Shown here: piece after piece, positions 1 to 5,402 of the stretch
Layout of the letters: each line of letters starts with the position of its first letter
How positions within the stretch are numbered: the stretch's first letter is position 1
NCBI GenBank assembly: GCA_023484365.1
Contig: JAMDBA010000051.1
Span: 1 to 9,068, forward strand
DNA: 9,068 nt
Reading direction: 5' to 3'
Origin: Patescibacteria group bacterium
GTDB taxonomy: Bacteria > Patescibacteria > Paceibacteria > UBA6257 > 2-01-FULL-56-20
Position numbers and translations under genes: made by a program
The notes under the pieces: generated by a model
What the model was told of the DNA's origin: nothing
Databases searched by the model: none
Seen by the model: only the letters and a program-made list of their open reading frames with translations

Positions 1-284
1 TTGTTGCTTTTTGCCCATAATATTCGGCTATATAAAGGTTTCAACTTTTTACAACAATACTGTCGCCCTTAATTTTGCCTCATCAATTGATATATTGATG
101 CGCTATAAATTAAAAGGCCTCGTTATTGATTTGCGCGGAAATAGCGGCGGCTATCTTAATCAATTAATAGCGATGCTTGATTTGCTCCTGCCGCCCGGCA
201 CTATTTTATTCGGAATGACATCAAAAAACGAATCGCAAATAATTACTACCGACTCAGCCGAATATTATGGGCAAAAAGCAACAA
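1..284. repeat. 29-bp perfect inverted repeat (arms 1-29 and 256-284)
   Basis: Bases 1-29 are the exact reverse complement of 256-284, with 226 bases between the arms. One arm is at the very edge of the window and the other lies inside the S41 peptidase gene. Peptidase homology becomes clear only at about base 26 (Gly-Tyr-Ile), where the left arm ends. The simplest reading is a fold-back chimera or assembly artefact at a contig end, joined through the short shared sequence TCGGCT. A genuine inverted repeat is possible. Confidence 0.9.
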
Positions 285-652
285 AAACAACGAACACTTT
301 TAATATTCCTATCGCCGTTTTGACCGATGGCGGCAGCGCTTCCGCTTCCGAGGTATTCGCTTCGGCAATCAAAGAACACTTGCGAGGCATTACGGTTGGC
401 GAAAAAACCGCAGGAGCGCTAGAAGTCGCTCTTACGTTTCCGCTACCCGATGACGCCGCTATGGAAGTTACTACTTTTTTTATAACAATGCCGATGGCCG
501 ACGGACAATTCAAACCGATTGAAAAAGTCGGCGTCAGCCCGACTATTCCCATTAAGCTAAGCGGCGCGGATTTCAGCAAAGGCAAAGACGATCAACTAGA
601 CGCCGCTATAGATTACCTGGAAAATTTAAACAAGAATAATGTTAAAAAATAA
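2..652 (+). CDS. S41-family (C-terminal processing) peptidase, N-terminally truncated by the window edge
   Basis: The reading frame is open to the left edge, so only the C-terminal part is visible; a TTG at 11 is not a credible start. Numbered from that TTG, the core of an S41 peptidase can be read: GYIKVSTF (6-13), the LVIDLRGNSGG strand-loop (37-47), and the nucleophile motif GGSASASE (107-114) with presumed catalytic Ser111. In E. coli Tsp the catalytic Lys lies 25 residues after the Ser, within TFGKG; here the ungapped equivalent is TAGAL with Ala136, and the Tsp Asp441 position is Glu122. The usual Ser-Lys dyad therefore looks incomplete, and the protein may be a divergent subtype or catalytically impaired. 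Signal peptide and PDZ domain, normal in the family, would be upstream and cannot be assessed. Family members act outside the cytoplasmic membrane on protein C-termini. The gene converges on the pilus-side genes and ends just before a terminator. The first 29 bases are an inverted copy of 256-284 and may be artefactual. Confidence 0.85.
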   Translation, partial: CCFLPIIFGYIKVSTFYNNTVALNFASSIDILMRYKLKGLVIDLRGNSGGYLNQLIAMLDLLLPPGTILFGMTSKNESQIITTDSAEYYGQKATKTTNTFNIPIAVLTDGGSASASEVFASAIKEHLRGITVGEKTAGALEVALTFPLPDDAAMEVTTFFITMPMADGQFKPIEKVGVSPTIPIKLSGADFSKGKDDQLDAAIDYLENLNKNNVKK

Positions 653-658
653 TTTATA

Positions 659-688
659 CCCGTTCCGATTTATCGGAACGGGTTTTTT
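659..688 (+). terminator. Intrinsic terminator of the S41 peptidase gene
   Basis: A perfect 10-bp stem (659-668 with 673-682, CCCGTTCCGA paired to TCGGAACGGG) closes a TTTA loop and is followed by six T (683-688). It begins seven bases after the peptidase stop codon. On the minus strand the hairpin lacks a good U-tract, so it mainly serves plus-strand transcription. Confidence 0.9.
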
Positions 689-689
689 A

Positions 690-760
690 ATTCCAGGCAA
701 CCCTGATTGGAGGCGGCGAAACGAATTATATAGCCGCCGAAGCCAGAGGTTGCCTGGAAT
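690..760. repeat. 13-bp-stem inverted repeat with structured 45-base interior
   Basis: The arms 690-702 (ATTCCAGGCAACC) and 748-760 are perfect reverse complements. Inside them, GGCGGC (712-717) can pair with GCCGCC (733-738), which would make a branched or extended hairpin. The element lies in the convergent gap between the S41 peptidase and the small membrane protein gene. No convincing open reading frame explains it. It could be a 3'-end RNA structure, a remnant small mobile repeat, or part of a tandem terminator array. Confidence 0.75.
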
Positions 761-803
761 AACTAACGTTGCCCCGATAATTATCGGGGCAACGTTAGTT
801 ATT
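758..803. terminator. 46-bp perfect palindrome, probable bidirectional terminator/cruciform
   Basis: Bases 758-803 form a perfect palindrome with 23-bp arms and no spacer, centred between 780 and 781. The GC-rich core GCCCCGATAA is followed by its exact complement. It shares three bases (758-760) with the right arm of the preceding inverted repeat. It lies 18 bases beyond the stop codon at 822-824 of the last minus-strand gene, so a role in ending that transcript and blocking read-through from both sides is plausible. Neither strand has a long U-tract after the stem, so classical intrinsic termination is not certain. Confidence 0.65.
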
Positions 804-821
804 AAATCGCGTTTTAATTAC

Positions 822-1076
822 TTACAAGCTATTAATGCTTTGATTGATGTCTTGGAACGAACTGCTGGCTCCGCCAACATTGATTCCGTTTACGTAATTC
901 TCAATTCCCTGAGCGCTTTCGGGAACGGTTCCGGTTGAAACCGAAGATGTAGCGTTTGAAGCAGAGGGCTGCGTTTGAGGCGCCGTCGCCAATTTCGGCA
1001 TTGCCACTAACCAAGCCGCAATAGCTATAATAACTACTATTATAATGGCTATGATAATGTAGGTTGTTTTTTTCAT
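822..1076 (-). CDS. Small single-pass membrane protein with extracellular Ser/Thr/Ala-rich tail (84 aa, function unknown)
   Basis: The N-terminus is MKKTTY followed by one strongly hydrophobic segment of about 20 residues (5-25, mostly Ile, Val and Ala), ending in WLVAMPKLA. The remaining 58 residues are low-complexity and rich in Ser, Thr, Gln and Asn. This fits an N-terminal signal anchor with the tail outside the membrane; there is no prepilin motif. The ATG lies seven bases after the stop codon of the secreted coiled-coil gene, so the two are very probably co-transcribed. No Shine-Dalgarno sequence precedes it, and translation may depend on coupling. I do not recognise a family. The small size is a caution, but the start, membrane segment and packing all look genuine. 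Confidence 0.7.
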   Translation of the reverse strand: MKKTTYIIIAIIIVVIIAIAAWLVAMPKLATAPQTQPSASNATSSVSTGTVPESAQGIENYVNGINVGGASSSFQDINQSINSL

Positions 1077-1083
1077 AATTTTA

Positions 1084-1998
1084 TTATTGAGAAGATGTCA
1101 TTCCGAATAAAATTGCGCTTGAGCTTGATTCCTCCTGGCTTGAAGTCGCGCCTGAAGGAGCTGTCGACGTAGCATTTAAGTCGCTGTCTATGCCGTGAAT
1201 TTGGGCTAGATCAACTGCCGCCTTATGGACGGCGTCTCTGGCCGATTTAACCTGGTTTTCCAAATTAATTAAATCAGAGCGAAGAGCGTTCCTCGTTGCT
1301 TTAACGTTATTTTGAAGAGGCAAATCCGGCGTTGAAGTTGAAGAAGCGCTTTCCGTAATTGAAGAAGTAGAAATTGTTATCTCGTAAACTTTTGCCGCTT
1401 GCGCTTGAACCGCGCCGCTTGCGCTGGATATAGCGCTCCTTGCCGCGGCAACATCGGCGTTAACAGTTGTTACATTTAATCCTCTTGAAGACGCGCTATC
1501 AATTCTAGTTTGGATTCTGTCTAAGACCTCAGAAAGCTGATTTAAGGCATTGGTAAAGCGATCAACCATTTGATTATTGAGGTTAGTCATCGCTCCGTCT
1601 ATATTTTGAACTTCTCGCGCCTTCGCCTGGTTTTTTAATTCAGACAATCGCAATTTAAGCCTATCTCTATAGGCGCTGATTTTTGACTGGAGCCGTTCCC
1701 TCGCGGCGGCGATCGCGTCTTGGAAATTTTTCCTTATTTGCGCCTCGCGTTGGAGAAATTCACGACGCGTTGAACTGGCGTTTTGCAAAAATTCTTGCCG
1801 TGTTGAACTTACGGTTTGGCGAAAATTTTGAATCGCCTGCATTTCATTCTGCGACAACTCGGTTCGCGCCGAATTTGCAGCCCGACTTATTTTTTGCCCC
1901 TCAGGCGTGATACGACTATTTTGGGGCAGCGCCATTTGCGCGCTCGCTGGCATTACCAGCATTAACGAAAATATTATTGATATTAGACCTTTAATCAT
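1084..1998 (-). CDS. Secreted Ala/Ser/Gln-rich coiled-coil protein (304 aa, function unknown)
   Basis: Residues 1-20 form a Sec signal peptide: a Lys, a hydrophobic core (LISIIFSLMLVM), then ASA before Gln21. Residues 45-165 are highly charged and rich in Ala, Gln, Arg and Glu with few prolines, as expected for long helices or a coiled coil. An 11-residue unit is duplicated inside it, seen as SSTRQEFLQ (64-72) and SSTRREFLQ (75-83). Residues 205-230 are Ser/Thr-rich and linker-like, followed by another helical stretch (230-270) and a Ser-rich tail. There is no cysteine and no recognisable enzyme motif. It follows the pilin terminator and precedes the small membrane protein by seven bases, so these two form a separate transcription unit. 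A periplasmic or surface structural role is an inference. A 20-base stretch at its 3' end is identical to part of the S41 gene. Confidence 0.8.
   Translation of the reverse strand: MIKGLISIIFSLMLVMPASAQMALPQNSRITPEGQKISRAANSARTELSQNEMQAIQNFRQTVSSTRQEFLQNASSTRREFLQREAQIRKNFQDAIAAARERLQSKISAYRDRLKLRLSELKNQAKAREVQNIDGAMTNLNNQMVDRFTNALNQLSEVLDRIQTRIDSASSRGLNVTTVNADVAAARSAISSASGAVQAQAAKVYEITISTSSITESASSTSTPDLPLQNNVKATRNALRSDLINLENQVKSARDAVHKAAVDLAQIHGIDSDLNATSTAPSGATSSQEESSSSAILFGMTSSQ
1094..1113 (-). repeat. 20-base sequence shared with the S41 gene (203-222, opposite orientation)
   Basis: The minus-strand sequence of 1094-1113 is identical to the plus-strand sequence of 203-222. In both genes it is read in the same frame as Ile-Leu-Phe-Gly-Met-Thr-Ser: mid-protein in the S41 peptidase and at the extreme C-terminus of the coiled-coil protein. 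The match stops abruptly at both ends. Confidence 0.85.
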
Positions 1999-2009
1999 AT
2001 TTTAATGAT

Positions 2010-2015
2010 ATTATA
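2010..2015 (-). promoter_or_regulatory. Possible -10 element for the coiled-coil/small membrane protein unit
   Basis: A perfect TATAAT on the minus strand lies 11 bases before the ATG at 1998, downstream of the pilin terminator. No convincing -35 box is found at 16-18 bases; TTGCTT at 2028-2033 is too close. The region is very AT-rich, so a chance match is possible. If real, it gives a leader of only about five bases. Confidence 0.35.
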
Positions 2016-2040
2016 AATTATTATTAAAGCAAATCATTAT

Positions 2041-2073
2041 AAAAAATACCCCGCGGATCGCGGGGTATTTTTT
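2041..2073 (-). terminator. Strong intrinsic terminator after the major pilin gene
   Basis: The arms 2041-2055 and 2059-2073 are perfect complements around a 3-base loop. The core is ACCCCGCG, flanked by six A and six T, so it works on either strand. It lies 17 bases downstream of the pilin stop codon (2090-2092) and separates the pilus genes from the next two minus-strand genes. Confidence 0.92.
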
Positions 2074-2089
2074 ATCAACTCAATAATTG

Positions 2090-2542
2090 CTATCGGGTAA
2101 TAGAAATAGGAACACTCAATTCAGCAGCAGGAGCGCTTACAGTTATTCTGCCCGTTGAAGTGCTAACGGAAACATCGTAACCGCTGTCGTAATCAGAATT
2201 AGAAGTATAATGGGCGCCCGTAACGCTTGGATCAAACGGCATAGCTGACATATAAGTCGGCACTATACAGCCGGCGATATCGTAGGCGGGCGTTCCGGTT
2301 GAAGCCATGTCGGTGCTGCTAGTGGGAAGAGCTCCGGCGGCACAGGTAAATATGCCTTTATTGTCGGCTATGTTCTGCCCAATGGCGTTCAAAATAGCTT
2401 CAACGTTTGATTGCCTTTGAGTGTTGCGGGCCTGAGCGAATTGCCTGGCCGGATTCAACGCCACAATAACAATACCTGCTAAAATAGCAATAATACCGAT
2501 AACAACCAAAAGCTCTATTAATGTAAAACCTTTTTTGTCCAT
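2090..2542 (-). CDS. Type IV prepilin, probable major pilin (GspG/PilA-like, 150 aa)
   Basis: The N-terminus MDKKG|FTLIELLVVIGIIAIL is a textbook class III prepilin leader: a short basic leader, cleavage after Gly5 and Glu at mature position 5, then a hydrophobic helix. Residues 31-60 (PARQFAQARNTQRQ onward) continue as the amphipathic alpha1 helix, typical of the GspG/PilA type. The C-terminal globular part has two cysteines, Cys67 and Cys92, that could form a disulfide, and a FDPSVTGAHY-YDSGYDVSV segment resembling the end strands of short pilins. The subunit would be processed by a prepilin peptidase (not in the window) and polymerised by PilB/PilC. It is last in the pilus cluster but has its own extended -10 promoter upstream and a strong terminator downstream, which suits an abundant subunit. 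The assignment as major rather than minor pilin rests on that context and on the canonical leader. Confidence 0.9.
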   Translation of the reverse strand: MDKKGFTLIELLVVIGIIAILAGIVIVALNPARQFAQARNTQRQSNVEAILNAIGQNIADNKGIFTCAAGALPTSSTDMASTGTPAYDIAGCIVPTYMSAMPFDPSVTGAHYTSNSDYDSGYDVSVSTSTGRITVSAPAAELSVPISITR

Positions 2543-2586
2543 TTTGTTTAAATCAATTCAATGATGTGTCGACCTTTTGTTATTTA

Positions 2587-2595
2587 ATTATACCA
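2587..2595 (-). promoter_or_regulatory. Extended -10 promoter of the major pilin gene
   Basis: On the minus strand the sequence TGGTATAAT gives a perfect -10 hexamer with the TGn extension, about 45 bases before the pilin ATG. A weak -35 (TTACTT) lies 18 bases upstream; an extended -10 can work without a good one. The predicted start near 2580 leaves a leader of about 38 bases, in the 77-base gap after the GspK-like gene. Confidence 0.65.
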
Positions 2596-2619
2596 AATTG
2601 CAATAAAAATAAGTAATGA

Positions 2620-3024
2620 TCAGAAATGGCCAACCTCCTGCCAGCCAACCAGTGAAAGATCGGAACTATTAATAGTGAATATTAAATTAGTATAGGAACC
2701 TTGGTATTGCGCCTGCGTGTCTATGATATATTGCAAGCCGTTAGATGAGACAGATAAAATATTACACGAATCACTTCCTATATTAACAACCTCATTTCCA
2801 GAGTAAGAGCTATTTTGTGCAAGTTTAAGCCGCGCTTCTTCAAAACAGGCTTCGCTTAAAGCTCTGCTGACTTCTTTAAAATTGCTGTCTAAAATATTCG
2901 CCCTCCCAATAAAGGAATTTAAACTTATAGTGAAAGCCATAACAACTATCAAAACCGAAATTATTATCGCCGTAACTATCGCGATATATCCTGATGATTT
3001 TATGTTTTTCCCCGTATTTATCAT
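2620..3024 (-). CDS. PilX/GspK-like minor pilin (134 aa)
   Basis: The protein starts with a Lys-containing leader, then SSGYIAIVTAIIISVLIVVMAF (10-31), a class III-like hydrophobic helix. If cleaved after Gly12, mature position 5 is Val rather than Glu; lack of Glu5 is characteristic of GspK, which caps the pseudopilus. The visible globular part (about residues 45-134) is short compared with GspK and has Cys60 and Cys87, possibly a disulfide. Its start overlaps the upstream PilW/GspJ-like stop as ATGA, showing translational coupling. Position right after the J-like gene supports the K-like assignment; direct family similarity is weak, and a PilX label is as reasonable. It probably helps prime pilus assembly at the tip. 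Confidence 0.75.
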   Translation of the reverse strand: MINTGKNIKSSGYIAIVTAIIISVLIVVMAFTISLNSFIGRANILDSNFKEVSRALSEACFEEARLKLAQNSSYSGNEVVNIGSDSCNILSVSSNGLQYIIDTQAQYQGSYTNLIFTINSSDLSLVGWQEVGHF

Positions 3025-3539
3025 TTTATTAAATAAATGGTTGTCTGGAGCGTCGTTGACGGCTTAACCATATTTTCGCTTGTTGAAGCAACAACCGAAA
3101 GACTAATTGATACGCCTTCCGGCGCGCTGGTCGTGGCCTCAAGATGATCAAAAACCAGATTGCTCACCGTTACGTTACTGCTGTTTAAAACCACCGGCTG
3201 GTTAAAACCTCTGGCAAGATACAGGCTGCCGGAAGACAAGCTAAATACCAAAGGGTCTTGAGCAAAATTATATTTATTTACCGATAACGTGGTTGAGGTA
3301 GCGCCAAGAGCCGGCTGATTTATCGCCGACGCGCCAACTAATGCCCACTCTATTTTTTGCATCAGAAAATTCGCCTCTGAATAAGTTTGGGTCGCCGCGC
3401 GGTTTTGATTTTGGCTAGCAATCATCTGGTAAAAAGTTATGACCGAAAAACCGATGGCGAAAGCAAATAACGCTAGATAGATTACTACTTCTATTAGCGT
3501 GAACCCTCCCCTGTTTTGCTTTTTATTTTTTTTAAACAT
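3021..3539 (-). CDS. PilW/GspJ-like minor pilin (172 aa)
   Basis: A basic leader MFKKNKKQNRG-G precedes FTLIEVVIYLALFAFAIGF, giving cleavage after Gly12 and Glu at mature position 5. The following segment (about 35-65, ITFYQMIASQNQNRAATQTYSEANFLMQKIE) matches the long alpha1 helix and start of the globular domain seen in PilW/GspJ proteins. The rest is beta-rich with many Ser, Thr and Val and no cysteine. Its ATG shares one base with the stop of the propeller pilin (TAATG) and its stop overlaps the next start by four bases, so it is coupled on both sides. GspJ forms a tip complex with GspI and GspK, which matches its neighbours here. Confidence 0.82.
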   Translation of the reverse strand: MFKKNKKQNRGGFTLIEVVIYLALFAFAIGFSVITFYQMIASQNQNRAATQTYSEANFLMQKIEWALVGASAINQPALGATSTTLSVNKYNFAQDPLVFSLSSGSLYLARGFNQPVVLNSSNVTVSNLVFDHLEATTSAPEGVSISLSVVASTSENMVKPSTTLQTTIYLIK

Positions 3540-4933
3540 TATGGCGAAGAGGTTATTATCCTTAAAGCGTCGTTGGAGCGAACCGACGCGTAAACAAAAT
3601 TATTTTCATAATCAATACCGGTGGCAACCTCAGGAAAATTATAAGAACTCCAAAAAATCGGATTGGTTGACGAAGAAATATTCCAAGCCTGAAATTCTTC
3701 GTTGGGATTAGAGGTTCCCAAAAAAGCCAGATAATCACGAATATACATACTATTCACACTTCCGCCGGTGTTTGTCGCGCCCAGCTGCCTAACTGACGAA
3801 GGGCTTGAAACGTCTAAAATAAAAAAATTATTGGTTCCTCCGGCGCAGCCGAAATAAAGAGTTTCGTTTACTAAAAATAAACTTTGGCCAACTGAACATC
3901 CTGCGGGACTAAAACTTCCGAGCTGACTGATATTTGAAGGGTTGCTGATGTTAAGAATTTGAAGCTCTTGTGAACTGCCGGTCGCAAGATAAGCTATGCC
4001 ATTGTTGATATAAATTCCGTTCACCGAAGCGCCGATATTAAAATTTCCTAATTCAACCGGATTTTGAGGATTGGATACATCAATAATATGGAACTCCGGA
4101 CCGTTGGCGTTTTCGGTTCCCATATAAACTTTATTGCCGTAATAAAAAATACTATTGCCGACAGCGCCGTTGCCGCTAACCCCCGACAAAGTCAGCGAAG
4201 CCGCCAGATAAGGATCATTCAAATTGCTTACATTAATAATTTGAAGCTGATTAGTTGTTGAACTGTTGGCGACATAAGCGTAATTCCCCGCGACATCAAC
4301 AGCATTAAGACCGGGACCTATATCCAGGCTAGAAACGATGCCCGGCTGTAAACCGTTAGTGGCGTTTATTATCCAAAAATCCGGCTTTTTGACGTCGGAA
4401 GAGACCGAACTCATATAAACAATCCCATTTAAAACATCTAATCCAGTAGCCGAGCTTCCCGGACCGAGATCTATTTTCCCTAAAGTTTGAGGATGAAGCC
4501 AGTCGCCAGCAAGGCCGGTTCCGCCCGTGTCGCCGCCAAGCGCTTTATAGGCGTTCCAATCAGTAACCAAAGTATTAAGAGTAACGCTTTGAACTCTTAA
4601 TGGATCTGTCTGCCAACTAACGTTGCTGGTTATCTTTTTTACATAAGCGCTTGTGCTAGTTACGGTAATTTGGAAATTATAAATTCCGGAAGTGCCGGTT
4701 GAAGAATTGAGGCCGTTAAAATTATTTATGGATTGCGCTTGAGATATTTCTAAATTCTGTCTCGCTAAAGATAGAGCTTCGCCGCTTAGTTGCGCGTCAA
4801 CAGCAATGGACTGGCCGCCGTAGATAACTACAACCACAGCGGACAAGCTAATCACGATTATTCCTAACGCGATTATTATTTCCAGCGTGGACTGACCTGA
4901 TTTTTTATTTTTACCAATCAATCCTTCCTTCAT
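3539..4933 (-). CDS. PilV/GspI-like prepilin fused to a beta-propeller of LVIVD-type repeats (464 aa)
   Basis: I chose the ATG at 4933 because it gives a conventional leader (MKEGLIGKNKKSG); an ATG at 4948 would add five hydrophobic residues. Numbered from 4948, cleavage after Gly18 leaves Q-S-T-L-E with Glu at mature position 5, then a hydrophobic helix and EALSLARQNLEIS (57-69), the conserved helix of PilV/GspI proteins. Residues 85-135 look like the small pilin globular domain. From about 150 to the end are six to seven repeats of about 43 residues, with signatures such as LQIINVSNLNDP (235-246), FHIIDVSNPQNP (286-297), LQILNISNPSNI (329-340) and FFILDVSSPSSV (375-386). These are typical of the LVIVD/choice-of-anchor beta-propeller type. 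Cys351 and Cys368 may pair. GspI-like subunits are normally far shorter. A tip adhesin is the natural inference. The start overlaps the FimT/GspH-like gene by 23 bases. Confidence 0.88.
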   Translation of the reverse strand: MKEGLIGKNKKSGQSTLEIIIALGIIVISLSAVVVVIYGGQSIAVDAQLSGEALSLARQNLEISQAQSINNFNGLNSSTGTSGIYNFQITVTSTSAYVKKITSNVSWQTDPLRVQSVTLNTLVTDWNAYKALGGDTGGTGLAGDWLHPQTLGKIDLGPGSSATGLDVLNGIVYMSSVSSDVKKPDFWIINATNGLQPGIVSSLDIGPGLNAVDVAGNYAYVANSSTTNQLQIINVSNLNDPYLAASLTLSGVSGNGAVGNSIFYYGNKVYMGTENANGPEFHIIDVSNPQNPVELGNFNIGASVNGIYINNGIAYLATGSSQELQILNISNPSNISQLGSFSPAGCSVGQSLFLVNETLYFGCAGGTNNFFILDVSSPSSVRQLGATNTGGSVNSMYIRDYLAFLGTSNPNEEFQAWNISSSTNPIFWSSYNFPEVATGIDYENNFVYASVRSNDALRIITSSP

Positions 4934-5399
4934 AATTAATATATACATTATAACTGTTCATGCCGTCTGAAATCGTTATCGTTCCGGAAGCGTTTGACGA
5001 GCCGTCAAGATTATTAAAATTAACATCCGATAGCCCGCTGATGGTATCGCCCGAAGAAGGATAATCTTCGTCGTATGTAGAATTTCTTGATGCGTAATTT
5101 GCGCCTTGATAAACGACATATTGAGAAGAGCCACCCAAAAACAAACCGTGATTGGATTGATTAAGATTGCTTAAAGCCTCGCTGCGCGCGCGCGAAAGAA
5201 GCGCGACGACATTGTCCCTTTCGGCTCTGATGGAATTCTGGCGATAGGAACTTATATCTAAAATAGCTCCAAACCCTAAAATAACCACAAATATTCCAAT
5301 CGCAATAATCATTTCCATTAAAGTAAAACCCGATTTTTTAAGGAACGGTCCTTTATTCTCTTTAAAAAACGCTCTTTCGGCGCGGACTTTATTAAACAT
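4911..5399 (-). CDS. FimT/GspH-like minor pseudopilin (162 aa)
   Basis: The leader is unusually long at 24 residues (MFNKVRAERAFFKENKGPFLKKSG) and ends in G|FTLMEMIIAIGIFVVIL, with Glu at mature position 5. No internal Met allows a shorter leader. The segment SIRAERDNVVALLSRARSEALS (56-77) matches the FimT/GspH pattern, in which a basic helix leads into the globular domain. The C-terminal region is Ser/Asn/Gly-rich and ends in YNVYINYEGRIDW. It starts three bases after the PilC stop and overlaps the next gene. Its role is likely initiation or stabilisation of the pilus tip; FimT homologues in some bacteria bind DNA, which cannot be judged here. Confidence 0.85.
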   Translation of the reverse strand: MFNKVRAERAFFKENKGPFLKKSGFTLMEMIIAIGIFVVILGFGAILDISSYRQNSIRAERDNVVALLSRARSEALSNLNQSNHGLFLGGSSQYVVYQGANYASRNSTYDEDYPSSGDTISGLSDVNFNNLDGSSNASGTITISDGMNSYNVYINYEGRIDW

Positions 5400-5402
5400 A
5401 AG

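Noticed and set aside
265..585. Minus-strand open reading frame opposite the S41 peptidase
   Set aside because: Antisense shadow of a clearly conserved coding region with no recognisable motif.
639..938. Plus-strand open reading frame of 99 codons across the terminator and palindrome block
   Set aside because: It runs through a terminator and two inverted repeats and then antisense to the small membrane protein; composition and start give no support.
2620..3024. TGA recoded as glycine (code 25), considered because the organism looks like CPR
   Set aside because: TGA ends this gene and the upstream J-like gene in an ATGA overlap; reading through would give only short non-conserved tails.
5180..5206. 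Alternating CG run (GCGCGCGCGCG) as a possible Z-DNA or repeat element
   Set aside because: It falls within conserved FimT/GspH-like codons for Ser-Arg-Ala-Arg and is explained by coding.
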